Assembly (NCBI GenBank): GCA_047631555.1
Contig: JBLHZY010000001.1
Location: forward strand, 434,001 to 498,000
Direction of reading: 5' to 3'
Origin: JBLHZY01 sp047631555
GTDB taxonomy: Bacteria > Pseudomonadota > Alphaproteobacteria > Rhodobacterales > Rhodobacteraceae
Length of the DNA stretch: 64,000 nucleotides
Shown here one piece after another: positions 33,414 through 42,288 of the stretch. The notes under the pieces are model-generated. The model was not told where the DNA came from, searched no databases, and saw nothing but the letters and a program-made list of their open reading frames with translations. The number at the start of each line of letters is the position of its first letter. Position 1 is the first letter of the stretch. The translations under genes were made by a program, and so were the position numbers.

Positions 33414-34809
33414 GATGGGCCGAGGCCACCGCACACAGATGTCTGGGCAAACCGGGCTGGCATCCGCGCCTATGGGCCTTCTGGGCCACTCGTCGCGCGC
33501 GCTGATTGTCCCGCTGCTTGGGGCGGCCCTTTTGCTCAGCGCTTGTTCGCAGCGCGAAGAAATCCTTGAGGGCGAGCGGCTTTCCTTGCGCGATGGTTTC
33601 CTTGGCGGTGAAGAAACGCCCGAGATCGAAAATAAATCCGCACCGATCAAACTCGCCGCGCAAAACGCCAACAGCACTTGGTCGCACCGCGCCGGCGACA
33701 GCGATCACCGCATCCAGCATCCCGCCCTTGGCGCAGGCACAACGCCGGTTTGGATCGCGAAAATCGGCCAAGGCAATGATCGCAAACATCGCATCACCGC
33801 CGATCCGGTCGTCGATGCGGGCCGCATCTTTACCCTTGATAGCCGCGCGCTCGTTTCCGCCACAGCAACCGCCAGCGGCGCGCCGATTTGGCAGGCCGAT
33901 CTGACCCCAGCAGGCGAGCGCGGCGATGATGCCTCGGGCGGCGGCTTGGCGACCCTTGGCGGCACGCTCTATATAACAACCGGCTTTGGCGAGCTTGTCG
34001 CACTTGATGCGGCCAGCGGCACAGAGCAATGGCGCCAGCGCCTTGAGGCCGCCGCAACAGGCGCGCCAACCGTGAGCGGCGATCTCGTTTACGTCGCTTC
34101 CAAAGACAATCGCGCTTGGGCCATCGAGGCCAAAACCGGCCGCATCCGCTGGCAGTTCTCTGGAACCCCATCGCCAAGCTCGATGGTCGGCGGGGCAGGG
34201 CCTGCGCTTTCAAACGATCTTGTCGTCTTCCCGTTTACCTCTGGTGAATTGGTCGCGACCTTCCGCAAAGGCGGGGTCGAGCGCTGGAAAAGCCGCGTCG
34301 TTGGCGGGCGCTCTGGCAAGGCCTATACGCGCGTCACAGACATCACGGCTGATCCTGTGATTGTTGGCGATACGATCTATTCGGGCAATCAATCGGGCCG
34401 ATTGGCCGCGATGTCGCTTGGCAATGGCGAAGTGCTCTGGACGGCCAAAGAGGGCGCCTATTCGCCGCTTTGGATTGAGGGCGGCTCGATCTTCTTGATC
34501 TCGGACGCAGGCGAATTGCTGCGCCTCAATGCCAGCGACGGCAGCCGCATCTGGGGCGTTCAGATGCCCACATTCGAGAATGACAAGCCGCGCCGCTTTA
34601 AGGACGTCTATGCCTATTACGGCCCGGTTCTGGCGGGCGGCAAGCTTTGGATCGGAACCGACGAGGGGCTCTTGCGCGCCTTTAGCCCGGAAAGCGGCGC
34701 TGAATTGGCCGCAGTTGCCCTGCCATCGGGCGCGGCCACCAATCCGGTTGTGGCCGATCGCACCCTCTTTATCGTCGGTCAAAACGGCCAACTCAACGCG
34801 TATAAATAA
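33403..34809 (+). CDS. bamB: Outer-membrane assembly lipoprotein BamB (PQQ-like propeller)
   Basis: The protein has a lipoprotein signal LIVPLLGAALLLSAC-SQ, after which a beta-propeller follows with repeated blades such as LYITTGFGELVALDAASG, DLVYVASKDNRAWAIEAKTG and KLWIGTDEGLLRAFSPESG. BamB is part of the BAM machine that inserts barrel proteins. Start choice is uncertain: ATG 33403 gives 468 residues and follows the mini-frame, while ATG 33472 would give a compact 25-residue signal but has no ribosome site. The gene is flanked by the YfgM-like gene and der as in enteric bacteria and is followed by a terminator. Confidence 0.88.
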   Translation: MGIKMGRGHRTQMSGQTGLASAPMGLLGHSSRALIVPLLGAALLLSACSQREEILEGERLSLRDGFLGGEETPEIENKSAPIKLAAQNANSTWSHRAGDSDHRIQHPALGAGTTPVWIAKIGQGNDRKHRITADPVVDAGRIFTLDSRALVSATATASGAPIWQADLTPAGERGDDASGGGLATLGGTLYITTGFGELVALDAASGTEQWRQRLEAAATGAPTVSGDLVYVASKDNRAWAIEAKTGRIRWQFSGTPSPSSMVGGAGPALSNDLVVFPFTSGELVATFRKGGVERWKSRVVGGRSGKAYTRVTDITADPVIVGDTIYSGNQSGRLAAMSLGNGEVLWTAKEGAYSPLWIEGGSIFLISDAGELLRLNASDGSRIWGVQMPTFENDKPRRFKDVYAYYGPVLAGGKLWIGTDEGLLRAFSPESGAELAAVALPSGAATNPVVADRTLFIVGQNGQLNAYK

Positions 34810-34831
34810 GCGCGCTGACATCCCAATTTCA

Positions 34832-34862
34832 AAGGCGCGCGGGGCTCCTGCGCGCCTTTTGC
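34832..34862 (+). terminator. Terminator of the yfgM-bamB transcript
   Basis: GGCGCGC (34834-34840) pairs with GCGCGCC (34850-34856) and TTTTGCTTT follows. It lies 24 bases after the bamB stop. Confidence 0.85.
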
Positions 34863-35009
34863 TTTGCATAGATTGCGCCCCAAATTCTGCGCGCATGGCC
34901 GCCAATCCACCGCCCCCAAAAAGAGCCGCAGCGTCCCGCCCGTGCAAAGCCCCTTTCTTGTGGCCCATGGATAGTGTATCGCAGCCGCTTGAAAGAGAGG
35001 CCAAGCCTG

Positions 35010-36497
35010 ATGAGCATCACCCTTGCCATTGTGGGGCGCCCCAATGTGGGCAAATCCACGCTGTTCAACCGCCTTGTTGGCAAGCGCCTCGCGCTTGTTG
35101 ACGATCAGCCCGGTGTCACGCGCGATCTGCGCGAGGGCGAAGCGCGCCTTGGCGATCTTCGCTTTACGGTGATCGATTCTGCCGGGCTTGAAGAGGCCAC
35201 GGATGATAGCCTTCAGGGCCGCATGCGCCGCCTTACAGAGCGCGCAGTTGAGCTGGCCGATATCTGCCTGTTCTTGATTGATGCGCGCGCCGGGGTTTTG
35301 CCTGCCGACCGTGTATTCGCCGAAATCCTGCGCAAGAAAAACGCCAATGTGATCCTCGCGGCCAACAAGGCCGAAGGCGCTGCCGCCGATGCAGGCGTTC
35401 TGGAGGCTTGGGAGCTTGGACTTGGCGAGCCGATCCGCCTTTCTGCCGAACACGGCGAAGGCCTCAATGATCTTTACTCTCAACTCGCGCCCATCGTTGA
35501 TGGTTTTGCCGAACGCGCGCTGCAGGACGAGCCTGAAACAGATGTTGCGGTCGGCGAAGACGACGAGGATGCGCCGCGCATCCCGACCAAGGCCAACCCG
35601 CTGCAAGTCGCCGTTGTCGGCCGCCCGAATGCGGGCAAATCCACCCTGATCAATCAACTTTTGGGCGAAGAGCGCTTGCTGACCGGCCCCGAGGCAGGGA
35701 TCACCCGCGATGCGATCTCTGTGATGCTCGATTGGAACGGCGTGCCTGTGCGCATGTTTGACACGGCCGGCATGCGCAAGAAGGCCAAGGTTCAGGAAAA
35801 ACTTGAGAAACTCTCGGTCTCCGACGGGCTGCGGGCGGTGAAATTTGCTGAAGTTGTGGTGGTTCTGCTCGATGTGGAAATCCCCTTTGAGCAACAAGAC
35901 CTGCGCATCGCCGATCTGGCCGAGCGCGAGGGCCGCGCCGTTGTTATCGCCGCCAACAAATGGGACGCCGAGCCCGAGAAAAACGCCAAGGCCAAAGAGC
36001 TGCGCGAAGAGTTTGCGCGCCTTTTGCCCCAACTGCGCGGCGCGCCGCTGATCGCTGTCTCTGCGAAAACTGGCAAAGGCTTGGATAAGCTCGCCGAGGC
36101 GATCCTTAAAGCGCATGATGTTTGGAACCGCCGCATCCCAACCGCGCGCCTCAATCAATGGCTGATTTCCATGGTCGAGGCGCATCCGCCCCCCGCACCA
36201 GCAGGGCGGCGCATCAAGCTGCGCTACATGACCCAAGCCAAGACCCGCCCGCCGGGCTTTATCGTGATGTGCTCCTATCCGGACAAAATGCCCGAAAGCT
36301 ATAAGCGCTATCTTGTCAACGGGTTACGCGAAGACTTTGATATGCCAGGGACGCCGATCCGCCTGACCTTCCGCGGCCAGTCTGATCAGAACCCCTATAA
36401 GAACCGCACGAAATCGACCCCTTCGCGCCTGCGCAAACACCTTGGCAAAGCGCGCGCCGACGAGAAAAAGCCGCGCACGGATGGGCGCAGCCGGTAG
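35010..36497 (+). CDS. der: Ribosome assembly GTPase Der (EngA)
   Basis: The 495-residue protein has two GTPase domains in tandem, each with its own P-loop: GRPNVGKSTLFN near residue 8 and GRPNAGKSTLIN near residue 205; the second G4 is ANKWDAE. A C-terminal KH-like domain follows (KLRYMTQAKTRPPGF). Der is essential for 50S subunit maturation. The basic tail of about 40 residues is common in alphaproteobacteria. The start at 35010 follows GAGAGG; an ATG-less frame upstream to 34974 is not needed. Confidence 0.96.
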   Translation: MSITLAIVGRPNVGKSTLFNRLVGKRLALVDDQPGVTRDLREGEARLGDLRFTVIDSAGLEEATDDSLQGRMRRLTERAVELADICLFLIDARAGVLPADRVFAEILRKKNANVILAANKAEGAAADAGVLEAWELGLGEPIRLSAEHGEGLNDLYSQLAPIVDGFAERALQDEPETDVAVGEDDEDAPRIPTKANPLQVAVVGRPNAGKSTLINQLLGEERLLTGPEAGITRDAISVMLDWNGVPVRMFDTAGMRKKAKVQEKLEKLSVSDGLRAVKFAEVVVVLLDVEIPFEQQDLRIADLAEREGRAVVIAANKWDAEPEKNAKAKELREEFARLLPQLRGAPLIAVSAKTGKGLDKLAEAILKAHDVWNRRIPTARLNQWLISMVEAHPPPAPAGRRIKLRYMTQAKTRPPGFIVMCSYPDKMPESYKRYLVNGLREDFDMPGTPIRLTFRGQSDQNPYKNRTKSTPSRLRKHLGKARADEKKPRTDGRSR

Positions 36498-36525
36498 GGC
36501 ATTTTGCGAGATGTGAATTGAAGGG

Positions 36526-36556
36526 CGCGCTTTCGGGAAACCGGGGGCGCGTTTTT
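36526..36556 (+). terminator. Terminator of der
   Basis: CGCGCTTTCGG, a GAAA loop and CCGGGGGCGCG form a long hairpin with G-U pairs, followed by TTTTT. It is 28 bases after the der stop. Confidence 0.8.
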
Positions 36557-36605
36557 CGTTTTGGCGCGCAGCATTGGCGGGAGCCGTTTGGGGCGCGGTT
36601 TGGGA

Positions 36606-36737
36606 TTGAGTATTTTTACCAAGAAAAAGTGGGAAGAGGGTGCTGCGCTTTGTCAGGCGGGCGGGTTGACGCCTGTGCGGCAGATTGGTTGGCGTCTTTA
36701 TCGTTTGGGCAAGTATGACGCGGCGCGCCTGATTTAG
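36606..36737 (+). CDS. Possible 43-residue protein or gene remnant
   Basis: From TTG 36606 a frame reads LSIFTKKKWEEG, then ALCQAGGLTPVRQI, GWRLYRLGKYDAARL-I and a stop. The amino-acid composition looks like protein: Trp, Tyr, Lys and Arg spread along helices. No good ribosome site precedes the TTG and no ATG is available, so it could be a very small gene or the remnant of a larger one. I do not recognise a family. Confidence 0.35.
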   Translation: MSIFTKKKWEEGAALCQAGGLTPVRQIGWRLYRLGKYDAARLI

Positions 36738-36774
36738 GGCGGGCGTTTTTCAGACGGTGTGTTGGCCTGTGCGT

Positions 36775-37584
36775 TTAGAGGTCGAGCGTGATCCAGATGG
36801 GCACGTGATCCGAGGGCTTTTCTTTGGCGCGCGCGAAAGCATCGATTTGGCAATCGGTGAGCAGGTCTGCGGCTTGCGGGGTCAGCAAGAAGTGATCGAT
36901 GCGGATGCCATCGTTGCGATCAAAGGCGCCGCGCTGGTAATCCCAAAAGGTGAATTGCTCTGGCTGTTGGTTGCGGGCGCGAAAGGCTTCGGTGAAGCCA
37001 AGGTTTTCAATTTCGCGAAAGGCGCGCCGGCTCTCGGGGCGAAACAGCGCGTCCTCGCGCCAAGCGTCGGGGCGTTTTGCATCCTCAGCTTGGGGGATGA
37101 TGTTGTAGTCCCCGGCCATCAGCGCGGGTTCTTCGCTTTGCATCAGCGCGCGCGCGCGCGCTTTGAGCCGGGCCATCCAATTGAGTTTATAGGCATATTT
37201 TCCGCCCGCGACCGGGGAGCCATCGCTTTCAAGCTCGACCGGGTTGCCATTGGGCAGGTAAAGCCCGCAAACGCGCACCGCCCCTTTATCGCCAATCACC
37301 GTTGCTTCGATCCAGCGGGCTTGCTCATCCGCGTCATCCCCGGGCAGGCCGCGAGTGATGTCCTCAAGTGGCAAGCGCGAGAGGATCGCAACCCCGTTAA
37401 AGCTTTTCTGACCGTGGGTTTCGACTTGATATCCCATGTCCTCGAAATGCTCGCGCGGGAAATTTTCATCAACGGATTTGATCTCTTGGAGCAGGGCCAC
37501 ATCGGGCTTGGCCTCCTCAAGCCAATCGCTGAGCGCGCCAATGCGAGCTTTGATGCCGTTGATGTTGAAGCTCGCGATTTTCAT
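36775..37584 (-). CDS. xthA: Exodeoxyribonuclease III
   Basis: The 269-residue protein has the AP endonuclease/exonuclease III motifs in order: KIASFNINGIKARI with the metal-binding Asn, LLQEIKSVDENFP with the catalytic Glu, GLYLPNGNP, and MAGDYNIIP. SDHVPIWITLDL at the C-terminus supplies the catalytic His. The enzyme removes 3' blocking groups and cuts at abasic sites during base excision repair. It is a single gene. Confidence 0.94.
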   Translation of the reverse strand: MKIASFNINGIKARIGALSDWLEEAKPDVALLQEIKSVDENFPREHFEDMGYQVETHGQKSFNGVAILSRLPLEDITRGLPGDDADEQARWIEATVIGDKGAVRVCGLYLPNGNPVELESDGSPVAGGKYAYKLNWMARLKARARALMQSEEPALMAGDYNIIPQAEDAKRPDAWREDALFRPESRRAFREIENLGFTEAFRARNQQPEQFTFWDYQRGAFDRNDGIRIDHFLLTPQAADLLTDCQIDAFARAKEKPSDHVPIWITLDL

Positions 37585-37664
37585 CGGATTACCCTTGGTT
37601 TTTGCTCGGTGATTAGGTGTAACGCGCGGGCGGGTCGCGGCGCAAGGTGGGGATCAGCTTGGGA

Positions 37665-38846
37665 TCAGGAATTGGCCGCAATGGCCGTTCCCGCGGCCCA
37701 GCCAGAGGACCACGCCCATTGGAAATTAAATCCGCCGAGCCAGCCGGTAACATCGACCGCTTCGCCAATGAAATAAAGGCCGGGGACGGTCTTGCTTTGC
37801 ATATCCGAGGAGTTCAGCCCATTTGTATCGATGCCCCCGATGGTCACTTCGGCGGTGCGATAGCCCTCGGAGCTGGTTGGGGTCAGGGTCCAGTTTTGCA
37901 AGCTCTCGGCCAGCTCGGTAAGGCGTTTGTCCGACCAATCGGCGATATTGCCGCTAAGGGCGAGGCTTTCGGTGAAATGCGCCGCAAGACGGCCCGGCAG
38001 CAGCTCGCCCAAGGCTTTGCCAATCGAGCGGCGGCCATTTTCCGCCCGTTTATCGCGCAGCATGGCCGCAAGATCGCGCTTTGGCATCAGATCGAGGCTG
38101 ATAGCATCGCCCTCAACCCAATAGGACGAGATTTGCAGGATGACCGGGCCAGACAGCCCGCGATGGGTGAAGAGCATCGCCTCGTCAAAGCTGGTCGCAC
38201 CAACACGGGCCGAAACGGGCAGGGCGGTCCCGGCGAGCGGCTTGATCCAGGCGAGCTCTTGCTCGGCAAAGGTCAGCGGGACGAGGCCGGGGCGGGGCGC
38301 GATCAGCGCGTGACCAAACTGCTCCGCGATCTGATAGGCAAAGCCGGTTGCGCCCATTTTGGGGATGGATTTGCCCCCCGTCGCGATGACCAGATTGCGC
38401 GCGCTAAAGCGGCCAGCAGAGGTACGCAGGCTAAAGCGCGCGCCATCGTGGCTGACATTTTCAATCGAGGTCTCAAGGCGTATGTCGGCGCCTTTTGCCT
38501 CCTCCAAAAGCATCGCCACGACCTGTTTGGCGGACCCATCGCAAAACAGCTGGCCGAGGGTTTTCTCATGATAGGCGATCTTGTGCTTTGCCATGAGATC
38601 GATGAAATCCCATTGGGTATAGCGCGCAAGGCAAGATTTGGCGAAGTGCTTGTTTTGAGAGATAAAATTGCCGGGGCCAGCGTGCATATTGGTGAAGTTA
38701 CAGCGCCCGCCGCCCGAGATGCGGATCTTTTCGCCCGGCGCGCGCGCGTGATCCAGAACCAGCACTTTGCCGCCCCGAGCGCTTGCATGAATGGCCGCCA
38801 TCAGGCCCGCAGCACCTGCGCCAAGAATGATCGTATCATATGCCAT
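37665..38846 (-). CDS. HI0933/BaiN-type FAD-dependent flavoprotein
   Basis: A 393-residue flavoprotein with DTIILGAGAAGLMAAIHAS at the N-terminus, then KIRISGGGRCNFTNMHAGP, which is the HI0933-like (TIGR00275) signature. VIATGGKSIPKMGATGFAY and VDVTGWLGGFNFQWAWSSG complete the FAD fold. The reaction of housekeeping members is unknown; gut relatives reduce bile-acid intermediates. The protein begins at ATG 38846 (MAYDTIIL); an in-frame start 39 bases earlier lacks support. Confidence 0.88.
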   Translation of the reverse strand: MAYDTIILGAGAAGLMAAIHASARGGKVLVLDHARAPGEKIRISGGGRCNFTNMHAGPGNFISQNKHFAKSCLARYTQWDFIDLMAKHKIAYHEKTLGQLFCDGSAKQVVAMLLEEAKGADIRLETSIENVSHDGARFSLRTSAGRFSARNLVIATGGKSIPKMGATGFAYQIAEQFGHALIAPRPGLVPLTFAEQELAWIKPLAGTALPVSARVGATSFDEAMLFTHRGLSGPVILQISSYWVEGDAISLDLMPKRDLAAMLRDKRAENGRRSIGKALGELLPGRLAAHFTESLALSGNIADWSDKRLTELAESLQNWTLTPTSSEGYRTAEVTIGGIDTNGLNSSDMQSKTVPGLYFIGEAVDVTGWLGGFNFQWAWSSGWAAGTAIAANS

Positions 38847-39020
38847 TTGGCCGCAGTGCTCCGCATCGTCGCTCAATTTCGCCATGCTTGGCCTGTGCGC
38901 GCCAAAAGGGCAAGTGCAGATGCTTTTACGCGGCGCAAACGGTCTGCCAAAGCGATTAAGCGAATTATTAACTTCATCCCTCTAGGTTGACCCTTGGGAA
39001 TATGGGTTGAGGAGAGTGTT

Positions 39021-40004
39021 ATGCCGAGTTTTGCCGCGTGGCAGTTAAATGACGTGTCGTTTTCAGGAACGCCGTTTGCATCGAACGCTACTGCGGATAG
39101 CGGGGATATCGGCACGACCTTCGTGATCAACGCCGGCGCGCATCCAAGTCTTTTGACGTTGACGGATGATGACCCTGATTTTGTAGATGGGGATGCATCG
39201 CAAGACTTAAGCGGCGCACAGACCTTTAATGGAACGTCCTATAGTTCCGGCACGGCCATCCATACGGAATATTCTTATATCGTGCGCCCTGCTGGCGGGG
39301 CAACGGATGGCTCGGACGATATCACCATCTATGCGGTCGAAATTTCCGGCGGGGTTGAGGGCTTTGTTGCCGATGGGTTTATGCAGCCGGGCGTGACCTA
39401 CACCATTATCGCCGTCGACGATAACAGCCCCTCTGTGCCCTATGCGAGCCTCTATGTTTGTTTTCGCGCAGGTACTTTGATCAGCGCTGCGCGCGGGCTT
39501 GTACCGGTTGAAAGCCTGATTGCGGGCGATAAAATTCAGACCTTGGACAATGGCTATCAGCCGATCCTATGGGCGGGACAAAGCGAAGTGCGTGGGACCG
39601 GCGCGATGGCACCGGTTCGATTTGAAACAGGCGTTTTGGGCAATGACCGCCCGCTCTTTGTGTCGCCGCAGCACCGGATGCTGATGGGGGAAAACACATT
39701 GATTGCGCGCGCCATGGTTGGCCAGCCGGGGATCAGTTCGATCTCAATTCCGCGCGTGCATTACGTTCATTTGCTGATGGAGCGCCATGAATTGCTGCGC
39801 AGCGAGGGGCTGTTTAGCGAAAGCTTCAATCCCGGGCCGTTTGGCCTTTGCGCGATTGGCAAGCCGGCTGCCGATGAGGTTTTGGCACTGACGGGGCGCG
39901 AAATGCCTCTATCTGGGCTGCTTTTGCCGCCCGTGCGCCCCATCCTCAAACCGGGGCAGATCGCCCGCTTTGAGCTGAGCGAAATGATGCGATTGGCCGG
40001 ATAG
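39021..40004 (+). CDS. Hint-domain protein (Hedgehog/intein-type)
   Basis: The 327-residue protein has a short beta-rich, Asp/Thr-rich N-terminal part (1-145) and a Hint domain beginning at Cys147: CFRAGTLISAARGLVPVESL, then AGDKIQTLDNGYQPILWAG and FVSPQHRML with His219. Cys147 is the first residue of the Hint fold and would be the nucleophile for autocleavage. In Rhodobacterales such proteins are common and often associated with calcium-binding repeats or secreted RTX-like proteins, but no repeats are present here and there is no classical signal peptide. GGAGAG precedes ATG 39021. Confidence 0.8.
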   Translation: MPSFAAWQLNDVSFSGTPFASNATADSGDIGTTFVINAGAHPSLLTLTDDDPDFVDGDASQDLSGAQTFNGTSYSSGTAIHTEYSYIVRPAGGATDGSDDITIYAVEISGGVEGFVADGFMQPGVTYTIIAVDDNSPSVPYASLYVCFRAGTLISAARGLVPVESLIAGDKIQTLDNGYQPILWAGQSEVRGTGAMAPVRFETGVLGNDRPLFVSPQHRMLMGENTLIARAMVGQPGISSISIPRVHYVHLLMERHELLRSEGLFSESFNPGPFGLCAIGKPAADEVLALTGREMPLSGLLLPPVRPILKPGQIARFELSEMMRLAG

Positions 40005-40025
40005 GCCGATCCCATTTGCCGCTGA

Positions 40026-40361
40026 TTACATCGAAAAAGAGGTGCCACAGCCGCAGGCGGATGTTGCATTGGGGTTCTCGATCACAAAGCGCGCGCCGAT
40101 CAGTTCTTCGGAGAAATCAATCACCGCATTAGAAAGGAATGGCAGCGAGATCGCATCGACCAAGACCTTTTGCCCATCCCCTTCAAGCACCAAATCATCG
40201 CTCGCAACCGCCTCTTCGAGCGTGATTTCATACTGAAACCCAGAGCAGCCGCCGCCCTCAACCGCGACCCGAAGCGCCTTTGGGGCGGCATCATCTGCGT
40301 TGATCTCAGCGAGGCGCTCAAAGGCGCGTTTGGTCACTTTGGGGGGAAGCGTAAGCTCCAT
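40026..40361 (-). CDS. erpA: Iron-sulfur cluster insertion protein, ErpA/IscA type
   Basis: This A-type carrier has the three cluster cysteines: EGGGCSGFQYE and the C-terminal SACGCGTSF. It would pass Fe-S clusters to target proteins. The family normally begins MELTLPPKV-TKRAF, so I start at ATG 40361 (111 residues); ATG 40397 and ATG 40409 are in frame and would add 12 to 16 residues, and none of the three has a clear ribosome site. It is divergent from dgt with 77 bases between starts. Confidence 0.88.
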   Translation of the reverse strand: MELTLPPKVTKRAFERLAEINADDAAPKALRVAVEGGGCSGFQYEITLEEAVASDDLVLEGDGQKVLVDAISLPFLSNAVIDFSEELIGARFVIENPNATSACGCGTSFSM

Positions 40362-40438
40362 GGGGCTATCCGTTTGTTCTGTTGCGCTGAAAGACATATA
40401 TGTCGGCATAGGACAGGCGACAAGTGAAGGAGCATAAG

Positions 40439-41638
40439 ATGCTCAAACCCTATGCATCCCAGCCCGGCGAAACCCGCGGCAGGCTCTTCCCCGAGGCCAT
40501 AAGCACCTTTCGCTCGCCGTTTCAGCGCGACCGCGACCGGATCATCCATTCCTCGGCCTTTCGCCGCCTCAAGCACAAAACTCAAGTTTTCGTCGAACAT
40601 GAGGGCGATTATTACCGCACCCGCCTGACCCATTCCATCGAGGTTGCCCAAGTCGCGCGCACAATCGCGGGGGCTTTGGGGCTCAATGATGCTTTGGCCG
40701 AATCCGTCGCGCTCGCCCATGATCTTGGCCATCCGCCCTTTGGCCACACGGGCGAGGATGCTCTGGCCGAGCTGATGGCGCCTTACGGGGGATTTGATCA
40801 CAACGCCCAAGCCATCCGCATCGTCACCAAGCTTGAAAAACACTACGCCGATTTTGACGGGTTGAACCTGACATGGGAAAGCTTAGAGGGCATCGCCAAG
40901 CACAACGGCCCGCTGATCGGCCCCAATGCCGAAGAAGGCGTTGGCACCGATCAGGTCGGCGCAGGCGAGGGGCCGCAGTTTGAGGATCTGCCCTATGCGT
41001 TGCGCGAATTCAACGATGCCTTTGATCTTGAGATGCACACATTTGCCAGCGCCGAGGCGCAAGTTGCCGCCGTTGCTGACGATTGCGCCTATAACCATCA
41101 CGATCTGCATGACGGCTTGCGCGCCGGGCTTTTCACCGACGAAGACCTGCTGGAATTGCCGCTAACGGGGCCGTGTTACGAGGAGGTCGATAAGCTTTAC
41201 CCCGGCCTTGATCCGATGCGCCGTCGCCATGAAGCGCTGCGCCGGGTGTTTGGGGTGATGGTTGAGGATGTGATCGCGATTGCGCAAAACCGCCTTGAAA
41301 GCGCCCAGCCCAAAACCGCCCAAGATATTCGCGACCTCGGCGCGCCGGTGATCCGCTTTTCCAAGCCCGTCTATCAAAACATCAAATCGCTCAAAGGCTT
41401 CCTTTTTACCCGCATGTACCGCGCCCCCTCTGTGGTGATCGAGCGCGAACGCGTCACCGCAATGATCAACGCGCTCTTCCCGCTGTTCATGAAATCGCCG
41501 GAAAACCTGCCCGAAGAGTGGCGCGATGATGTAGCGGCGGCCAATTCCGACGAGGCGCTCGCGCGGATCGTTTTGGACTATGTCGCGGGGATGACGGATC
41601 GCTTTGCCATTCAAGAATTTGAACGGCTCTGCGGATAA
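40439..41638 (+). CDS. dgt: dGTP triphosphohydrolase-like HD protein
   Basis: The 399-residue protein starts LKPYASQPGETRGRLFPE, followed by FRRLKHKTQVF and the HD-domain metal residues: THSIEVAQVAR (His65) and AHDLGHPPFGHTGED (His94-Asp95). It hydrolyses dGTP or dNTPs to deoxynucleoside and triphosphate. AAGGAG lies six bases before ATG 40439. The erpA-dgt-argS-SPOR-nagZ-scpAB order is a Rhodobacterales hallmark; here an acetyltransferase and an antiporter separate dgt and argS. Confidence 0.93.
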   Translation: MLKPYASQPGETRGRLFPEAISTFRSPFQRDRDRIIHSSAFRRLKHKTQVFVEHEGDYYRTRLTHSIEVAQVARTIAGALGLNDALAESVALAHDLGHPPFGHTGEDALAELMAPYGGFDHNAQAIRIVTKLEKHYADFDGLNLTWESLEGIAKHNGPLIGPNAEEGVGTDQVGAGEGPQFEDLPYALREFNDAFDLEMHTFASAEAQVAAVADDCAYNHHDLHDGLRAGLFTDEDLLELPLTGPCYEEVDKLYPGLDPMRRRHEALRRVFGVMVEDVIAIAQNRLESAQPKTAQDIRDLGAPVIRFSKPVYQNIKSLKGFLFTRMYRAPSVVIERERVTAMINALFPLFMKSPENLPEEWRDDVAAANSDEALARIVLDYVAGMTDRFAIQEFERLCG

Positions 41639-41657
41639 GCGCGGGCAGGGGGCCACA

Positions 41658-42200
41658 ATGACATTTGATTTTCAACCGAGCCTCTTTGACGGCGCGCTAA
41701 CCCTTGCGCCGATGATCGAGGCCGATTTTGACGGGCTCTATGCGGCCGCGAAAGATCCAGAGGTCTGGGCGCTTCATCAGGTGCCGACGCGCTATAAACG
41801 GGCCGAATTTCGTCCCTATATCACCGGTATGATCGCCACGAAACGCGCGCTGACACTGCGCGGTGAGGCTGGCCGGATCATCGGCTGTTCGGCCTATTAT
41901 CAAGCCGAAGATGCCCCCGATGGCATCGCCGTTGGCTATACATTTCTTGCGCTTGATACATGGGGCGGGGCGACCAATTTTGCGCTCAAACGGATGATGC
42001 TCGATCATGCGTTTCAAAGCTTTGACGAGGTCGGATTTCATATCGCGCCGGGCAATATCCGCTCGCAAAAAGCAACCGCCAAGCTCGGCGCCAAACGGAT
42101 CGGTTCGGCGATCCTCAATCTTGGCGGCACCCCGGCAGACTGGGTGCAGTTTCGCCTCTCTCGCGCCGATTGGCAGGCGGTAAAATCCGCGCGCAATTGA
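41658..42200 (+). CDS. GNAT family N-acetyltransferase
   Basis: The 180-residue protein has the RimJ-like GNAT pattern: LTLAPMIEADFDGLYAAA at the start, then IIGCSAYYQ, AVGYTFLALDTWGGATNFALKRMML, and IAPGNIRSQKATAKLGAKRIG for acetyl-CoA binding. It transfers an acetyl group to an amine, substrate unknown. ATG 41658 lies eight bases after GGGCAGGGGG and 20 bases after dgt, so it is probably on the dgt transcript. Confidence 0.85.
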   Translation: MTFDFQPSLFDGALTLAPMIEADFDGLYAAAKDPEVWALHQVPTRYKRAEFRPYITGMIATKRALTLRGEAGRIIGCSAYYQAEDAPDGIAVGYTFLALDTWGGATNFALKRMMLDHAFQSFDEVGFHIAPGNIRSQKATAKLGAKRIGSAILNLGGTPADWVQFRLSRADWQAVKSARN

Positions 42201-42288
42201 CGTAAGGAGCGCGCCTCGGCACATATTGCTCGCTGGACAGTCCGCGCGCGATGACGCATTTTCAGTATAAGTTTTGTAAGGATTAATC

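Noticed and set aside
34779..36236. 485-residue minus-strand frame
   Set aside because: It is the antisense shadow of der; no domain pattern is seen in it.
37647..38990. 447-residue plus-strand frame
   Set aside because: It lies opposite the HI0933-type flavoprotein gene and shows no family motifs.
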